Shown: in pieces, positions 11,525-24,226 of the stretch
Layout: each line of letters begins with the position of its first letter
How positions within the stretch are numbered: the first letter of the stretch is position 1
Assembly (NCBI GenBank): GCA_005656395.1
Contig: SRSI01000050.1
Coordinates: forward strand, 682,001-746,000
Source of the DNA: Strongyloides papillosus
Lineage: Eukaryota > Nematoda > Chromadorea > Rhabditida > Strongyloididae
Direction: 5' to 3'
DNA length: 64,000 nucleotides
Position numbers and translations under genes: made by a program
The notes under the pieces: model-generated
Seen by the model: the letters and a program-made list of their open reading frames with translations, nothing else
Database searches by the model: none
What the model was told of the DNA's origin: nothing

Positions 11525-14156
11525 TTTAACTGGTTAATATGACAAATTTTGGAAATTAGAATAATATTCCTAATGATAAATTAATATTAAACTAAATTAG
11601 AAACATAAATAGAATAAAAAATAATCTATAAAATATGAACGTAAAAAATAGAAATCGTAATGATTTATACAATTTTATTAATCTTGATTTATAACAATAT
11701 ATTATAGAGTGAGAAAAATATGTTAGTTTAATTGTTGAAGTGTAATGTCGGTAACCCAATATAACACCAATATATTGTGAATACAAAATATCTGCTCGTT
11801 CTCTACCAATAACTGTCACGCACACATCATCCTCTATGCACATTTTATTTGTTTGTTTAAATGTGAGTTCGTATAGCGCGACATATAGTGACGTGACATT
11901 CAATTATATTATATGAGGCAAAAGAGGGTTGTTTATGTGTTACATTCATTAATAACTAGAGAAATTGACAAAGCACGCTTGGATTTTTAAATGAAAGAGA
12001 GGAAATTTTCATAATAAAAGTTTGGTTGTGTATTTGTTATATCACATACTATAACAATATTGCAATTGGACTTTAAGTAATATTTTAACATCAAGATATC
12101 CATTAATATATTGAAGTATAAACAATATTAATATTTAAATATCTTTCTAAAGAACATTCATAAATGGTTGGGAGAATTGCATAAAAATATTTATCCACTT
12201 TTCTATTATTTCCAGAGTATTAACTTGTTTTACATAAAACAAAATTGGTACATATAAGTTTTTTCGCTCAAATTTTAAAAGCAATTATTAGAAAGCATCT
12301 CGATAATGAAATTTTTTTCACATCATTATTTATTCAAATTTCTGAAAGATATCTTTTTTTATCAAAGCAAACATTTTTAACAGCTTTTTTGAGGAATATT
12401 ATTTGCCAAATTAAAAAAAACAGCTGAATAATCATAAAATACGAGTATACGTTAAAAAATCTGTTTTAACTTAATTTATTTTTAAAGAGAGGTTCTTTGG
12501 TTTTAAGCAATAATTAAATAAAATTTGTTTTATTTTGTAGCAAATAAATATGCAAGAACCACGATATTCGTAATAAAATGATGGCATTTGTATGCATTGG
12601 TTTCCGTAACAAACTAAATTACGAACTGTTACTTTTGTTTAAATATTTATAGTAACAAAAATTTCATAAAATATATTCTATGAAAATATCATTAGTATGC
12701 ATAAATTAATATTTTTATCACAACAAGGAAGTTGGATGCTTTTATTCTTATAAATTTAATTAATTTCAAAAATTTGAAATATTCCTGCAATTTATTAATG
12801 TATAATGAATGGATTTTTGAATGAATGTTTTTTAACAATTACACTTTTATGTCAATATTCAAACAATCACAAATATTACTTCCTTTTAATATTAAAATTT
12901 TTTACCATACAAGTACTCAGGTATATAACAATAAAATTTAAACAATAAGTTCAATTTTTTTTATAATTAAATTTGAAATTTACACCAAAAGTTTATGACA
13001 AATTTGAATGAACCAAAATTGTCGATTAACAATATAAATAATGGAAAATATATATGATTGAGAATTGCATTAATTTTTTATCAAAATCGCGTCTATTATT
13101 TATATGTGTTATAAAAATTATAAGTAAAAATGTAACTATATAAATTCACTTCCTAAAATAACCATAAAAGCTATATTTAAAGTCTCAGATTATTTTTGAC
13201 ATCCTTTTCAGTGATAAAATTTTTGCTGATTAAATAATCACTAATTGTATAAAATTATGAATTATTGCTTTCGTCGTTATTAAAACCCTTTAAAGCTAAA
13301 TTTATAATGATTTGAATAATGTATAAATATTAAATTTTACATTTAAATCATTGGTTATAGCTATTCATTTTGATTATGATTTATATTAAAAGTAACAAAG
13401 ATGGAATTTATTTATACATATTTTAACAATATGTATATTTTGATTTGCTATAAGTATGCGAATCATTAGACTTTCTACACTTTGTTTATTTTATCAATAT
13501 ATCCTAAGAAAACACATTATAAATATTAACAAGTTTTTATTTCTATTATATTATCAGTAATTTGTATCCTTTTAAATTTTCTATATTTTAGTATTTATAA
13601 TGTTTTAATGAAAAATTTAATGGAATATTTTAAATCTAGCTATAAACATATATATATTTAAATGATTTTGTCTAATTTAATTGCATATGTATCATGAAAT
13701 ATGCATGTGTAAGCTATATAATATCAAATGTAAAATCTTCTATATTATAAATTAAATGAAAAAATGTTTCATTATGTAGGTGTTGATCAAGTTCGCATGT
13801 ATTTTATATAAATATTTAAAATCGGTATGTAGCAACAATTTTAATAGATCTTTGTATATCACGGATAGGTTGGCTAACTTTTTTACTCATAAAATGACTA
13901 TAAAAATAATAAAAAGAATAGATAAGAGATTGTTAAAACATACTATTTTGAAAGTCATGATTTAACATGATTTATTTATTTGATACGTTTAGTAAATATT
14001 TATATATTAGAATAATCTATTAAATTTTATTTTCAATATATTTTTTGCGCTGATTCTCTATTTTTTTTTGAATATTTTTTAAAGATATTATTATTTAATT
14101 CTACGCTATTTTTTAAAAACTCTTTTTCAGGAAATCAATTTAGTGAAATTAAGAAA
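11525..14156. other. Long AT-rich intergenic region, 2.6 kb
   Basis: No convincing gene. Several ATG-started ORFs of 60-100 codons occur but have composition like the surrounding DNA. Part of this must carry the promoter of the UDP-glucose dehydrogenase gene and of the basic protein gene at 10574-11524. A less AT-rich patch lies near 11740-11900. I see no repeat shared with the central array. Confidence 0.5.
14121..14130 (+). promoter_or_regulatory. Candidate spliced-leader (trans-splice) acceptor for UDP-glucose dehydrogenase
   Basis: A TCTTTTTCAG tract ends 26 bp before the ATG at 14157, with no obvious upstream partner exon. In nematodes this arrangement usually marks trans-splicing of a spliced leader. 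It could also be the end of a 5' UTR intron. Confidence 0.4.
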
Positions 14157-15626
14157 ATGACATTTCAAAAGGTAAGATAGTCAAAAAAAATTTTCATCTA
14201 ATACTATTTTTAGATTGAAAATATTGCCTGTGTAGGAGCGGGATATGTTGGTGGTCCAACATGTGCAATGATTGCCTATAAATGTCATCATATCAAGGTT
14301 ACTGTAATGGATATAAATGAGGAAAAAATTAAACAATGGAATTCAGATGATTTACCAATTTTTGAACCTGGTCTTTATGAAATTGTTAAGGAAAGAAGAG
14401 GAAAAAATCTCTTCTTTTCAACTGATGTTAAAGGAACAATTGAAAATGCTGATTTAATTTTTATTTCTGTTAATACGCCAACAAAACATTATGGAAGAGG
14501 AAAAGGAATGGCACCAGATTTGAAGTATGTTGAATCTGTTGCAAGAATGATTGCTAAATATGGAAAAGATGCTACAATTGTTGTTGAGAAAAGTACTGTG
14601 CCCGTAAGAGCAGCCCAATCAATTGGTATTATTTTAGCAGAGGCACAAAAAAGAAATCCTGAATTACATTTTCAGGTTCTTTCAAATCCTGAATTCCTTG
14701 CTGAAGGTACTGCTATCAATGATTTAGCTAACCCCGACAGAGTTTTAATTGGTGGGGAAGATTCTGAAGCAGGTAAAGAAGCTGTTTCAAGACTTGTTGA
14801 AGTCTACGCTAATTGGGTGCCAAAAGAAAGATGTATCACAACAAATACATGGTCATCTGAATTATCAAAATTAGCTGCTAATGCATTTTTAGCTCAAAGA
14901 ATTTCATCAATTAACTCAATTTCTTCCATATGTGAAGTAACTGGTGCTGATGTTGGACAAGTAGCATTAGCCATAGGAAAAGATAGCCGTATTGGATCAA
15001 AATTCTTACAAGCCTCTGTTGGATTTGGTGGTAGTTGTTTCCAAAAAGATGTACTTTCACTTGTCTATCTTTGTGAATCATTAAATCTAAAAGAACCAGC
15101 TGCATACTGGTCATCTGTTGTTGAGATGAATGAATGGCAACGTAAACGATTTGCTCACCGTATCATTACAGAGCTTTTTAATACCGTTGCTGGAAAGAAA
15201 ATCACATTCTTTGGCTTTTCTTTCAAAAAAAATACCGGTGATACTAGAGAGTCATCTGCTATTGCTGTAGCAAAACATTTGCTTGATGAATGTGCTGATT
15301 TGCATATTTATGATCCTAAGGTTTCAGAAACCACAATGAGAACAGATCTGTTAACAGTTATTCATAATAAAAATATTGTTGATAATCATGTAACAGTACA
15401 CAAATGTCCATACGAGGCAGTTGAGAATTCACATGCAATTGTAGTGTTAACAGAATGGGATGAATTTAAAACATATGATTATAACAAAATTTTAAATTCT
15501 ATGGTTAATCCAGCAACCATCTTTGATGGAAGAAGAATACTAGATTCGGACGAATTGAAAAAGATTGGTTTTAGAGTTTTTACAATCGGTACAACTCCTA
15601 CACAAAGTTATAGTCTATTCCATTAA
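14157..15626 (+). CDS. sqv-4: UDP-glucose 6-dehydrogenase
   Basis: Oxidises UDP-glucose twice with NAD+ to UDP-glucuronate, the precursor for glycosaminoglycan (chondroitin/heparan) synthesis. Exon 1 (14157-14171, MTFQK) and exon 2 (14214-15626) join across a 42-nt intron to give 475 residues, the expected size. The N-terminal Rossmann motif is split by the splice and reads [17 protein letters not shown], the EKSTVPV segment and SNPEFLAEG follow. The catalytic cysteine is in [10 protein letters not shown] near residue 279, and the C-terminal nucleotide-binding domain includes [17 protein letters not shown]. Starting at the later ATG (14268) would delete the NAD-binding glycines, so the spliced start is needed. 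Confidence 0.96.
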
Positions 15627-15841
15627 ATTTATATACAAAAATTTTTAACATTAAGATTATTTAAAAAATTTATTATAAAAATAATACATATATTATATTT
15701 ATAATTTTTTTATTTCTATAATTATATAATTTCATAAATTTAAATTTCTATGAAATAAAATCTTTCGTCAATCACATATGAAAGTCATAGTATTAAAATG
15801 TAATTATAGTTAGTGGTGAAAAATATTTTAAAATCAAACTA

Positions 15842-17029
15842 TCAATTATTAACCATTGCATTGTAATCATCACAAAATGTTTTATAATTCCTGAGGACAT
15901 CTTCATTTGTTACTTTTGCTCCTCTCTCAAAAATATAATACATCAATACACGGTGGATGTATAAATATTGCTATAAAAAATATTATAAAAAGAGATATTA
16001 AATAAATAAACCTACATGTTCATTTTGAATACTGTACGCTCTTTGATCTCTCATATCTTTTAAGATTTGATCCATAGCTTCACAACTCTGCCCACAACTA
16101 AAACGCTCCAAAACATATTCTATAGCAACGATTGTTCCTGTTCTCCCTATTCCGGCAGAACAATGAACAACGATAGGTTTTTTCGTACCACGTACAGCTG
16201 ATAAAATAAAGAATGGGGTTGCATTAATTGGTGGAGCACCTCTATCTGGCCAATCCTGCCAATGGTAGTGATAAATAGTTCTTGTACCAGTTTCACCTTT
16301 TTTTGATAGAATGATGTAATTTTTTTTGACAGTCTCCGCATCTTTGGATAAAATTTTTGATTCAACTAGTTTTACAGTAAAGTCATCGTAATTTTCAGAG
16401 GTACCAGGGTTAATTGGATAATATTGGGAACATTTTTTCTGACCTTTTTCTATTATGTTACAAAGCATTATGATGTTTTCGACTTCCTCCTGCCATATCA
16501 TTAACCAAAAGTGGGCAATTGTGCAATCCATTGGACCTTGAGTACATATAAATCTTTTTTTGCTAAATGGTGTTGAGGTATAATTTGCATGAATGAATTG
16601 TTCAACCCCTTTGTTGTATAAAATAACTCTAAAAAAATAAAATAATTATCCAAATTATATAATTTTTTTTGAATATCCTTATGATAATTGTGATAAAATA
16701 ACATACCTGTTAGCATCACTAGTTGGAACATCTTTATATCTGCAAAGAGTTGGGTTTGAAAGAAAAGCTTTTATTGTAATACCCTTTGGAACGTATCGTC
16801 GTAAGGATAAAAATTCCTCACGCAATCCAGATACCTTTTTTTGAAATGCTCTATTACACCATGCTTGAATTAACGTTCTAGCATTAACTTCTTCCTTCTT
16901 CGCCTTATTACCATTTGATGTACTTTCAGTTTTATCCTCTTTCTTCACAACAACATTTGAAGATTTTTTCACTACTTTTTGAGTCTTATCATCTTCAACA
17001 TAATTTGAATGTTGACTTTCATCAGGCAT
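15842..17029 (-). CDS. Protein tyrosine phosphatase, cytosolic, nematode type
   Basis: Classical PTP domain protein, 354 residues from three exons: 16707-17029, 16016-16628 and 15842-15970, with introns of 78 and 45 nt. No signal peptide or membrane segment is seen. The N terminus (1-60) is Lys/Glu/Ser-rich and probably disordered. The domain has NRVILYN, the ANYT substrate loop, TQGPM, the WPD loop (HWQDWPDRGAP), the complete P-loop HCSAGIGRTG with catalytic Cys and Arg, and a Q-loop in SIQNEHQY. With all catalytic residues present it should be active. Single-domain cytosolic PTPs of this form are greatly expanded in nematodes and often male- or sperm-biased; that is family knowledge, not something this sequence shows. 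It borders the tandem array. Confidence 0.9.
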
Positions 17030-17555
17030 TGTAATAAAATAGAAAAGTATGTTTTATTTAAAGTGGAATATAATTTATAATGTATAAATTTGATTATTTA
17101 TATGTAAATTTTATTTAATTTTTTTAGAAATTTTAATGTAATTAATTGTTATTTAAAATTTTTTGTTTTTCCTGTGTTCAGTAAAATATCATAATTAAAT
17201 TTATTATTTAGTTAATTTTAAAACACGTTTCTTTAAGAAAATCGAACGAAGTGAAACAAGCAAAAATCGAAGACACACTTTTACTATGCTTAAAAATATA
17301 CTTAGATGAAACCATACCGCAGGCAAAGTATTGGTTTTATATCGCCAATTTTCGCGTTGTTATGACTACTTAAAATTTTTGATCATGATCACGTATATCA
17401 AAAATTACTTTATGGAGCCATAACGATGTATACATCATTCTTCACTATTTTCGAATATAATTTTTATTGTAAAGTACAATAGTAAATTGACCACTAAGGA
17501 AATTGATATAATTAATATTATTCAATAACTTTTGACAAATTCCAAATTGCTTCTA

Positions 17556-17623
17556 CCTAATCTATGGTAGATGGATTGTCTTATTTAGATCTGCACAAGA
17601 TAACCTTATCTACAATGCATAGG
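17556..17623. repeat. Conserved 68-nt hairpin-forming block, copy A
   Basis: An imperfect inverted repeat: GTAGATG pairs with a matching segment 3' of the loop, TTGTCTT pairs with AAGATAA, and CCTA pairs with TAGG at the base. It lies 772 bp upstream of the family 1 ATG. Identical-length copies are at 24159 and 31649. It could be a small structured RNA gene or simply well-preserved flank. Confidence 0.45.
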
Positions 17624-18286
17624 ACTGATAAATATATTATTGAAATAAAACAATACAAGAAGGCAATATCGCAAAATTTAGTACAAAAATTCAACATAAC
17701 AGAAGTAGTTCATAAAATAAAACATTAAATTCGTTTTAAAGTATATAATTATTTGTATTCTAAATTCAGAAAATTTAAACTTAACTTTTGCTACGCCATT
17801 TTTACTTGTATGATAAAATAAAAGTTTCAATATTTCTACCATCTTCAATTGTTTTTTCTTTAAAAATATAAAAGTTACTAAGTGCTATCTAAATTGTGAA
17901 TTATGCATAATCTTTTACTAAATCTGTGTTTAAATTCATTTAAAATTTTTTTTTAAATTTTAGTTTGTTTATTATTAAAAAATTAATAATAAATTAGCGA
18001 TACTTATCTTTATTGTAATGATTTTATTAATTTAAAGACAATTTCTTTTTAATATATACTAATTAATAATTTTTAGTTGTAAAATCTTTTATTATATATT
18101 GACAAGTATGAAAATTCAAATTAATAAATCTTATAAAAAGACAAAAAAATATATTTTTTTTAAATTCATAAATCTTGAACAAAAATCAAAGTTTTATTAT
18201 TGAAGTTGTATTTTTATGTTAATATAAAATATTTTTGCCAAAAATCTCATGTTTATATTAATATCATTATTTATTAACAATTAAAG

Positions 18287-18294
18287 TATAAAAA
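18287..18294 (+). promoter_or_regulatory. TATA box of family 1 copy A
   Basis: TATAAAAA, 41 bp before the ATG at 18328. The about 130 bp around it are almost identical in copy B. The 5' UTR must be very short. Confidence 0.65.
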
Positions 18295-18327
18295 GGCTAA
18301 AAATTTATCATTTCATTAGAATTCAAA

Positions 18328-18819
18328 ATGAAATATTTGATTACTTCTATTCTATTAGCTATTGCAATTTTCGTAACTATTAGTGCAAGAAAATCCGATA
18401 GTCGTCCTGCTCCTCTTCCTCCTAGCCCACCAGAATGGAAATATTGGGATGGAAAGAAACCTCTTAATGCTAAATTAATTGCCACAGATGCAGCAATGTT
18501 ATGGTATGAATGTGGTCACAAGTATTTCAAATTTGTAAAATTAGGATCAACGGAAAAGAGAAAAATTGATGGTATACCTAGATTTAGGGTAAAATACTAT
18601 GCAAAAAAATGTAAATCAGGTAAACCAGAGAAACGTTGTAGAAATGGAAAATGTGTAAAAACTGGAAGAATTATAGTTTCTAAGTGCAAAGGTAAAAATG
18701 AACTATTTCAAGCTATATTTAAAAATGAAGTAATTAACGATAAATTAAGATTAAATGTTACCAAACTTGATAGTAAAGGTAGATCATGTGCTATAATAAT
18801 TAAGTACCATTATCACTGA
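18328..18819 (+). CDS. Family 1 copy A: small secreted Cys-containing protein, cystatin-like candidate
   Basis: 163 residues. A signal peptide (about 1-20, MKYLITSILLAIAIFVTIS) is nearly identical to those of the copies at 24934 and 32561, but the mature protein diverges strongly. Mature features are a Pro-rich start with a W-x2-W pair near residues 37-40, a likely helix, a YFKFVKLGS strand, an Arg-x-Arg-Val-Lys-Tyr strand, and seven later cysteines, several in a basic loop (CKSGKPEKRCRNGKC). This strand-helix order recalls cystatins, though the QxVxG inhibitory loop is not conserved; the fold call is inference. The C terminus (CAIIIKYHYH) is unlike the Thr/Lys-rich tails of the other two copies. 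Probably exported. Confidence 0.8.
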   Translation: MKYLITSILLAIAIFVTISARKSDSRPAPLPPSPPEWKYWDGKKPLNAKLIATDAAMLWYECGHKYFKFVKLGSTEKRKIDGIPRFRVKYYAKKCKSGKPEKRCRNGKCVKTGRIIVSKCKGKNELFQAIFKNEVINDKLRLNVTKLDSKGRSCAIIIKYHYH

Positions 18820-20505
18820 CGATTCTTAAACATGAAAAACAGTTCTACCAAAGCAGAAAAAAATATTCAAGTAACAATAAATAAAAATAAGAAAATTATG
18901 TTATGGTTTGGTAGAACTCAAAAAAGCAATTATATTTATGGAATTACAAATAAAATCAGCTCGAAGAATATTTAAATCCATTGACGGTAGCTAGATTTTC
19001 TAAGTATTTCTTATTTATAATCGTTTATAGTTTTACAACGTAAATTATCATCTTTATTCTTTTATAAAACGTTTTATAAATAATCATTAGAATTTTTGAT
19101 TATTTACAGGTAGAATTAGATGTACTTTTCCAGTTTAAGCTTTCATATCTTTGTTTTTTTGATGTACAATTATGATGTTATAGTCTATAATAACATGAAT
19201 TTTTTTTCTCGGAATATATTTAATAACTTAAAAGTATAAATATGTTTCTAAATACCCTGAATCTGAATTTAATATTTTCAAGATTCGGGTTTCTCTATTT
19301 TTTAAATTTCGTGCGTGAAAATGTATTTATAAGCAAGATTTTTTAAAAAAAAATTGGTAAATATAGAGCATTCAAAAATATAATGAGGAATGATATATAT
19401 TGTTTATAAAGTAATTTTTGGGATACGCGATCTTGATTGAAAACTTTAAGAAGGTATAAAAACGCGCAGAATGGAGATATAAAGCTAATATTTTGCTTCA
19501 AGTTGTATGTCACCTGGAGGTGTTGTTTAAGCATATAAAAGTGGGTCTTAGTTTTTTGTTTGTCCACTACGTTTGAGTTTTCTAAGAAATATGTTTTAAA
19601 TAATCGTTTTTAATGTTATAAATCATTTTATTTTTTATAGCTGTTTTGTTGAATCTTTAGTATTATGCTGATTTTATGAAGATTACATGATTATTTCCAT
19701 ACTAATTTGTCTATGTAAAACGCGAAATTTTTTTTTTCTAATGAATTGTTTTAAGTTGAGAAAATAATTTTTTGCAAAAACACCTTTTTTTTAATAAGAC
19801 TGATAAATATAATTTAATAGTTACTAATTATAAGAGAGTTTATTTAATATAATAAAAAACTAACTAATAATTTAAAGTTGACTATTTATATACTATTAAC
19901 GTCATCAAAATATTGTCATCCATATCAAAGACAATATTATTTTCAACCAGAAAAGTGTTAAGAATGAGAAATCATTTTAGTATTGTTTATAAAAATAAGA
20001 TCAGTTGCTTATTCTGCATTGTATATATTCAATATCTTAAAGAAGTGCAAATACATTTGACTTAAATTACTGATACAATCATTAATTTGACTTATTAGAC
20101 ATTTTTTAAAAGTAATTGCAGTTCATTTTATTGAATGTTTTTATCTTAAAACTATGAGAAAATACTACACTTTAAAGTGTAATCGTCATAATTAATTATA
20201 AAAACAATGAAATAATGATTTTATTGATGGATCAAGATTTCTGTAAATGAAACACAGAAATTAAACTCATAGAAGAACCATGCAACCTAGAACTAGGGAA
20301 TTTTATATAGTATTTCCATGATTAAATGGTTTAAGAATAATGAACAAATTTAAATTGTAAATAAAGTTTCAGAAAAAAAAATCCCACGTATTTAATTTTT
20401 CATCTATAGAATAAATAAATAAAAAACATGTACATTGACATATTAAACATTAAAAATTCTTCAATAGTCGTTAGTATTCAAATTTATATTTTTAAAAAGG
20501 AACTA
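18820..20505. other. 3' flank of family 1 copy A, no gene seen
   Basis: About 1.7 kb conserved with units B and C. It includes the 20-bp palindrome and a conserved TATAAAAGTGGGTC segment near 19537 (also near 26083 and 33735) that resembles a promoter but is not followed by a long ORF. The sequence at 19752 (AAGTTGAGAAAATAA) is the empty equivalent of the LTR-element target in unit C. Confidence 0.5.
19061..19080. repeat. 20-bp perfect palindrome downstream of family 1 copy A
   Basis: TTTATAAAACG followed by its mirror-complement; perfect and repeated at the same relative place in units B (25601) and C (33261), about 170-245 bp after the stop codons. Function unknown; possible 3' end or protein-binding site. 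Confidence 0.6.
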
Positions 20506-22134
20506 CACACAGAAAAAAAAAAGGACACAGGTTTGCATAAAATGTAGTAAATTTGTCCCACCAAATAAAATTCAAATTTTCTTTATTTGCGACTAATTTT
20601 ATCACAATTATTTTGTACATGAAAAATTAAAACAATAATTAGTGGATTATTAAAATAAGTTTCTCTTTTTTTAGTAAACTACTTTTATTCTAGAACATAA
20701 GTTGTTTTCTACAATACATTTTTAAATACAAGGTTAGAATTTAATTCTATGTAAAATTACAAACACTTTTATAAAAAAACATTTTTAACATATTACAGTA
20801 CATTTTTTAAATATTTTTCAATCGTTTGAATTATTATAAATTGTATTTTATGAAATTTTCACATTTGATGCTCTAAATTGTTTTCATAATGTCTTTTGAA
20901 CCCCAGAATTTAAGAGTTATCTACATCAAAAATGCTACATTTTTGTAAAATTTGCTACATCTTATGACATTTTGCGCCATCTTTTTTATCAATTTGCGCC
21001 ATTTTTGTCGTTTTTGCTACATCTTTTTGACCAATTTGCGCCATCTTTTTTCAGACGGCAGACATTTGCTTGTCCATGGTTACTCATATTTTTTCCTTTT
21101 TTTTAATGTCATTTCGCTTGATCATAGGTGACCACGGCAAGTTGATTTCCATCGTCTCTTTTTTAACTTAATTAGGGTAGAGGTCGCTGTAAAGTGCGTT
21201 GCCGTGTGTGAACTGAATCTAATGGAATAATCAAAAAATAAGTTAGTAAAAAATAAAAAAGAATTCTTTTTCGCTTGCCCATATTATGTATGTTTCTTAA
21301 AAAAACCATTTTTGTTACCCAATAGACAAGCGAAAGTCACTTTTTCCAATTCAATTGCACTTTATATTAATAATATTATTTTACTCTTTAACATACCTAA
21401 ATTATGTTGAAGAATATTTTATTTGGTACGAAAGATACATGTCGCAAAAATGTACTAATATGGTGCAAATTGCTAAAAAAGATGGCGCAAAATGTCATAA
21501 GATGTAGCAAATTTTACAAATATGTAGCATATTTAATGTAGTTGACTGTCAAATTCCATTTTTCATGTCTTTTAAAGATCATCTTTAAAAATCAAACTTA
21601 TTAAAAGTTATAAAATAATATAGATTTTTATTTATAGTAAAAAAAATAACTTTTACATATTTTAATTTAAAATAAGAACGAATACTAAAATAATATTTTT
21701 AAATAATAATACTTTGTGTGAGTAAATAATTACTGCTTTTCTTTATTATTGTTGTGAAATTTTTAAACTTATAGTCGTTAATAGATTGTTTAGAATAATG
21801 ATCTTTATTAAAAAAATCAATAATTTTACACGAAATTGACTTTTAATAGGATATTTTATAAAATAAAAAAACAAGTTAAGATCTAAATGAGCATAATGTC
21901 ATAAAAAATATCAAAATTAAAAAAAGTCACATTAATTTAAAAAGTTAAACATATATATCTTTGTAAAAAAACGACAAAATGTATGCGACAACCCAATATT
22001 TTGTGTTGTTTAAAAATTTTTGATATTGCTTGATAATTTTAAAATTTGAATAATATTCAATTTTTTAAAATGGTGGGACATTTTTTTGCATTGTAGATAG
22101 ATTTGTCAAAATTTGTCCTTTTTTTTTCTGTGTG
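20506..22134. mobile_element. Tc1/mariner-like non-autonomous element with TA target duplication (hosts a nested element)
   Basis: 1629 bp with terminal inverted repeats: CACACAGAAAAAAAAAGGAC at the left and its complement at the right, followed on both sides by GTCCCACCA-type sequence. Flanked by TA (20504-20505 and 22135-22136). Unit B has the uninterrupted site (GGAACTAAAATGAA near 26935), proving the insertion and the TA duplication. No transposase ORF is visible. A second, truncated copy is at about 40860-41323. Confidence 0.85.
20898..21564. mobile_element. Nested inverted-repeat element with 9-bp target duplication (Mutator-like candidate)
   Basis: 667 bp inside the previous element. 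The ends are long inverted repeats (about 90 bp) starting GAACCCCAG on the left and ending CCATTTTTC on the right, built from alternating GCTACATCTTTTT and GCGCCATCTTTTT sub-repeats. ATGTCTTTT occurs directly on both sides (20889-20897 and 21565-21573), a 9-bp target duplication as in Mutator-type transposons. No transposase. A second copy is at 41324-42010. Confidence 0.8.
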
Positions 22135-22360
22135 TAAAATGTTTATAAATATTCATTATTTTATGCTGACAGAAATAATATATGAAACATAGACAAAAAT
22201 TAAAATATAATATTAGTTCTCCAGAAATAAAGTACTGAAATGTTTAGTCAAAGTTATTAAAGACCATTCATGGTACCATATATTGCTAATTTTTAATGAA
22301 TTAGTATTATATAGAAAATGCAATTTTCAATTAATCTTGTAAATATTTTTTTATACTAGT

Positions 22361-22666
22361 ATGATTTTTGCTAAGCATATTAAGCAATACTTTTTTTATT
22401 TTATTAGTTTTTGGAGTTTATTTCTGGTTCTCTAATATTAGAAAAATTTCAGAAAGTAACGATCATTATTCTCTATAAAGTCTTAAAAGTGTTGATTCGA
22501 TACGTATTAGTTTAAGCAGTAACAATGGGTAACAATTTTTTTGAAATGAACAAACAAAAAATACAAATAAAAATTGCAGACTAAATGATTTGGATGATAT
22601 AAAAATTCTTCGAAATTCTCAAAATTGACAAAACAGAAATCATCAAGGTTGGAGACGTTTTTTTGA
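22361..22666 (+). pseudogene. Decayed family 2 copy in unit A
   Basis: The promoter (a TATATAG box and CAATTTTCAA), the ATG and AAGCATATTAAGCAATA start region, and the last codons plus 3' flank (GGTTGGAGACGTTTTTTTGA, then TATCAAAGATTTTGAAA) align with intact family 2 genes such as 42837-43331. The coding part between is shortened and interrupted by stops. Confidence 0.6.
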
Positions 22667-22801
22667 CTAGTTATCAAAGATTTTGAAAGACAGAATATTT
22701 TTAGAATTACTAAAATTACTATTTTTTTCAAAAATTTTCTTTCAATTATTATATTATAATTAGAACTAAAAATAAATTTCTTTAACTTGTATTTTTGTAT
22801 G

Positions 22802-23690
22802 TACAGGAAATTTCAAAAGATACGCGTCTAAGTTGAACGTTAATAAATTATTTTTTCTTTACAGAATATCATGATATATCTATTAAATAGCTTCACTTGT
22901 TTTCCATTGAATATTTCAAAGATGATTTTTGAATATTAAATTTAATGACAGTTATTGATGTTTGTACAAGTGCCATTATTTTTACCATTTTAATTGTGTG
23001 AATAAAACATAACTTTTTTAAAAAGATACATTTTTTAATATTGTTGTCATTTGATAGTCCAAGTTCTTTTCTATAAAATATTGAAAAATTTATAATTAGA
23101 AGTTAAGTATAATAAAATCATAAGAATTTCTATAATGAACATTCTTTTACAATTCATTAAAAAAAGTGAGTTTAGAAATTTAAAAATAAAATATGATTTT
23201 AATAATAAGTAGCAATAAGTATTTTTGCTTACAAAATGTCATAATTTATAATATTTGCTTCCATTGATTCCAAAATATCTAACAATTGTAAATGAAAATA
23301 TTTAAGCTTTTTATTAAGAAGAAAAATGCATAATGTTTTATGTTTTAAAATGTTAGTCATAATTTCTTATAATAATAAGCTTTTATATAATTAATATAAA
23401 ATAATTCGGGATAATCAAATGACTATAATAGTATAAAAAATATTTACAATTAAAAAAGTTATGAGAGTGGTTATGAAGATAAATCATTAATTTTCATATA
23501 ACAATGTATATAATAAAATTTCTAATATAAATAGTTTTCTGGCAATAATTTTACACAAGATTTTTAACTATTTATTCGTAGCCACTTTGAAAAAACAATG
23601 AATTTTAAAAAAATTTAACTTACGAATAGTCAGTAAATTTGAACGTAGAAAAGTTTATCTGACTGTCGAAACATATATGATTTTTCATAG
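22802..23690. repeat. Old palindromic-element relic downstream of family 2 relic, unit A
   Basis: Starts TACAGGAAATTTCAAAAGATACG and shares the left arm of the elements at 43487, 45109 and 46803, including TAGCTTCACTTGTTTTC. The right arm is not clear here, so the end is approximate. Confidence 0.4.
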
Positions 23691-24158
23691 GTGATAATAA
23701 ACCATTATTTTTCTATCTTATATATAATAAATAGTCTCACTGTAATCAAATATTATTTAAAATATTTTGTATTCACTGTATTCAGTGAAGTATCAAAATT
23801 AAATTGAATAATTAGTTAATTTAAAAAATGTTCTTGAGAAAATCGAACAAGGCTGAATAAGTAAAAGACAGATACCCAATTTTTGTATGTTTAAACAATA
23901 TCTTTAAATGAAATAATATCACAGACAAAATATTAGCTTTATACCTCCAATCTCCACGTTGTTATGAATTTTTAAAGATTTTGACCATGATCGCGCATCT
24001 CAAAAATTACTTTTTGAAACCATAACGATGTATACATTATTTTTCACTATTTTCGAATAAAATTTTTATTTTAAAGTACAATAACAATATTGACTATTAA
24101 GGAAATTGATATAATTAATATTATTCAACAACTTTTGACAAATTTCAAATTGCTTCCA

Positions 24159-24226
24159 CCTAATCTATGGTAGATGGATTGTCTTATTTAGATCTGCACA
24201 AGATAACCTCATCTACAATGCATAGG
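24159..24226. repeat. Conserved 68-nt hairpin-forming block, copy B
   Basis: Differs from copy A at a single base, which turns a G-T pair in the stem into a G-C pair. It lies 775 bp upstream of the family 1 copy B ATG. Confidence 0.45.

Larger units (their letters stand above)
17160..23750 (+). repeat. Tandem unit A of the two-gene array
   Basis: First of three long direct repeats (starts near 17160, 23750 and 31225). Each opens with a block where TTTAGTTAATTT is followed by a run ending in a TCGAAC motif, continues through the family 1 gene and about 1.7 kb of 3' flank, then enters a family 2 segment. Unit A is about 6.6 kb, of which 1631 bp is an inserted transposon plus its target duplication, leaving about 4.96 kb. 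Boundaries are by eye and approximate. Confidence 0.8.

Noticed and set aside
11592..11903. Minus-strand ORF of 103 codons upstream of the basic-protein gene
   Set aside because: Second half is Phe/Leu/Ile/Tyr-rich as expected from AT-rich noncoding DNA; no domain, no splice partner, no sensible promoter.
12245..13965. Short plus-strand ORFs (about 60 codons) before UDP-glucose dehydrogenase
   Set aside because: Composition like the surrounding DNA, no recognisable motif.
19343..19567. 74-codon minus-strand ORF in the unit A flank
   Set aside because: The homologous flanks in units B and C do not keep it open.
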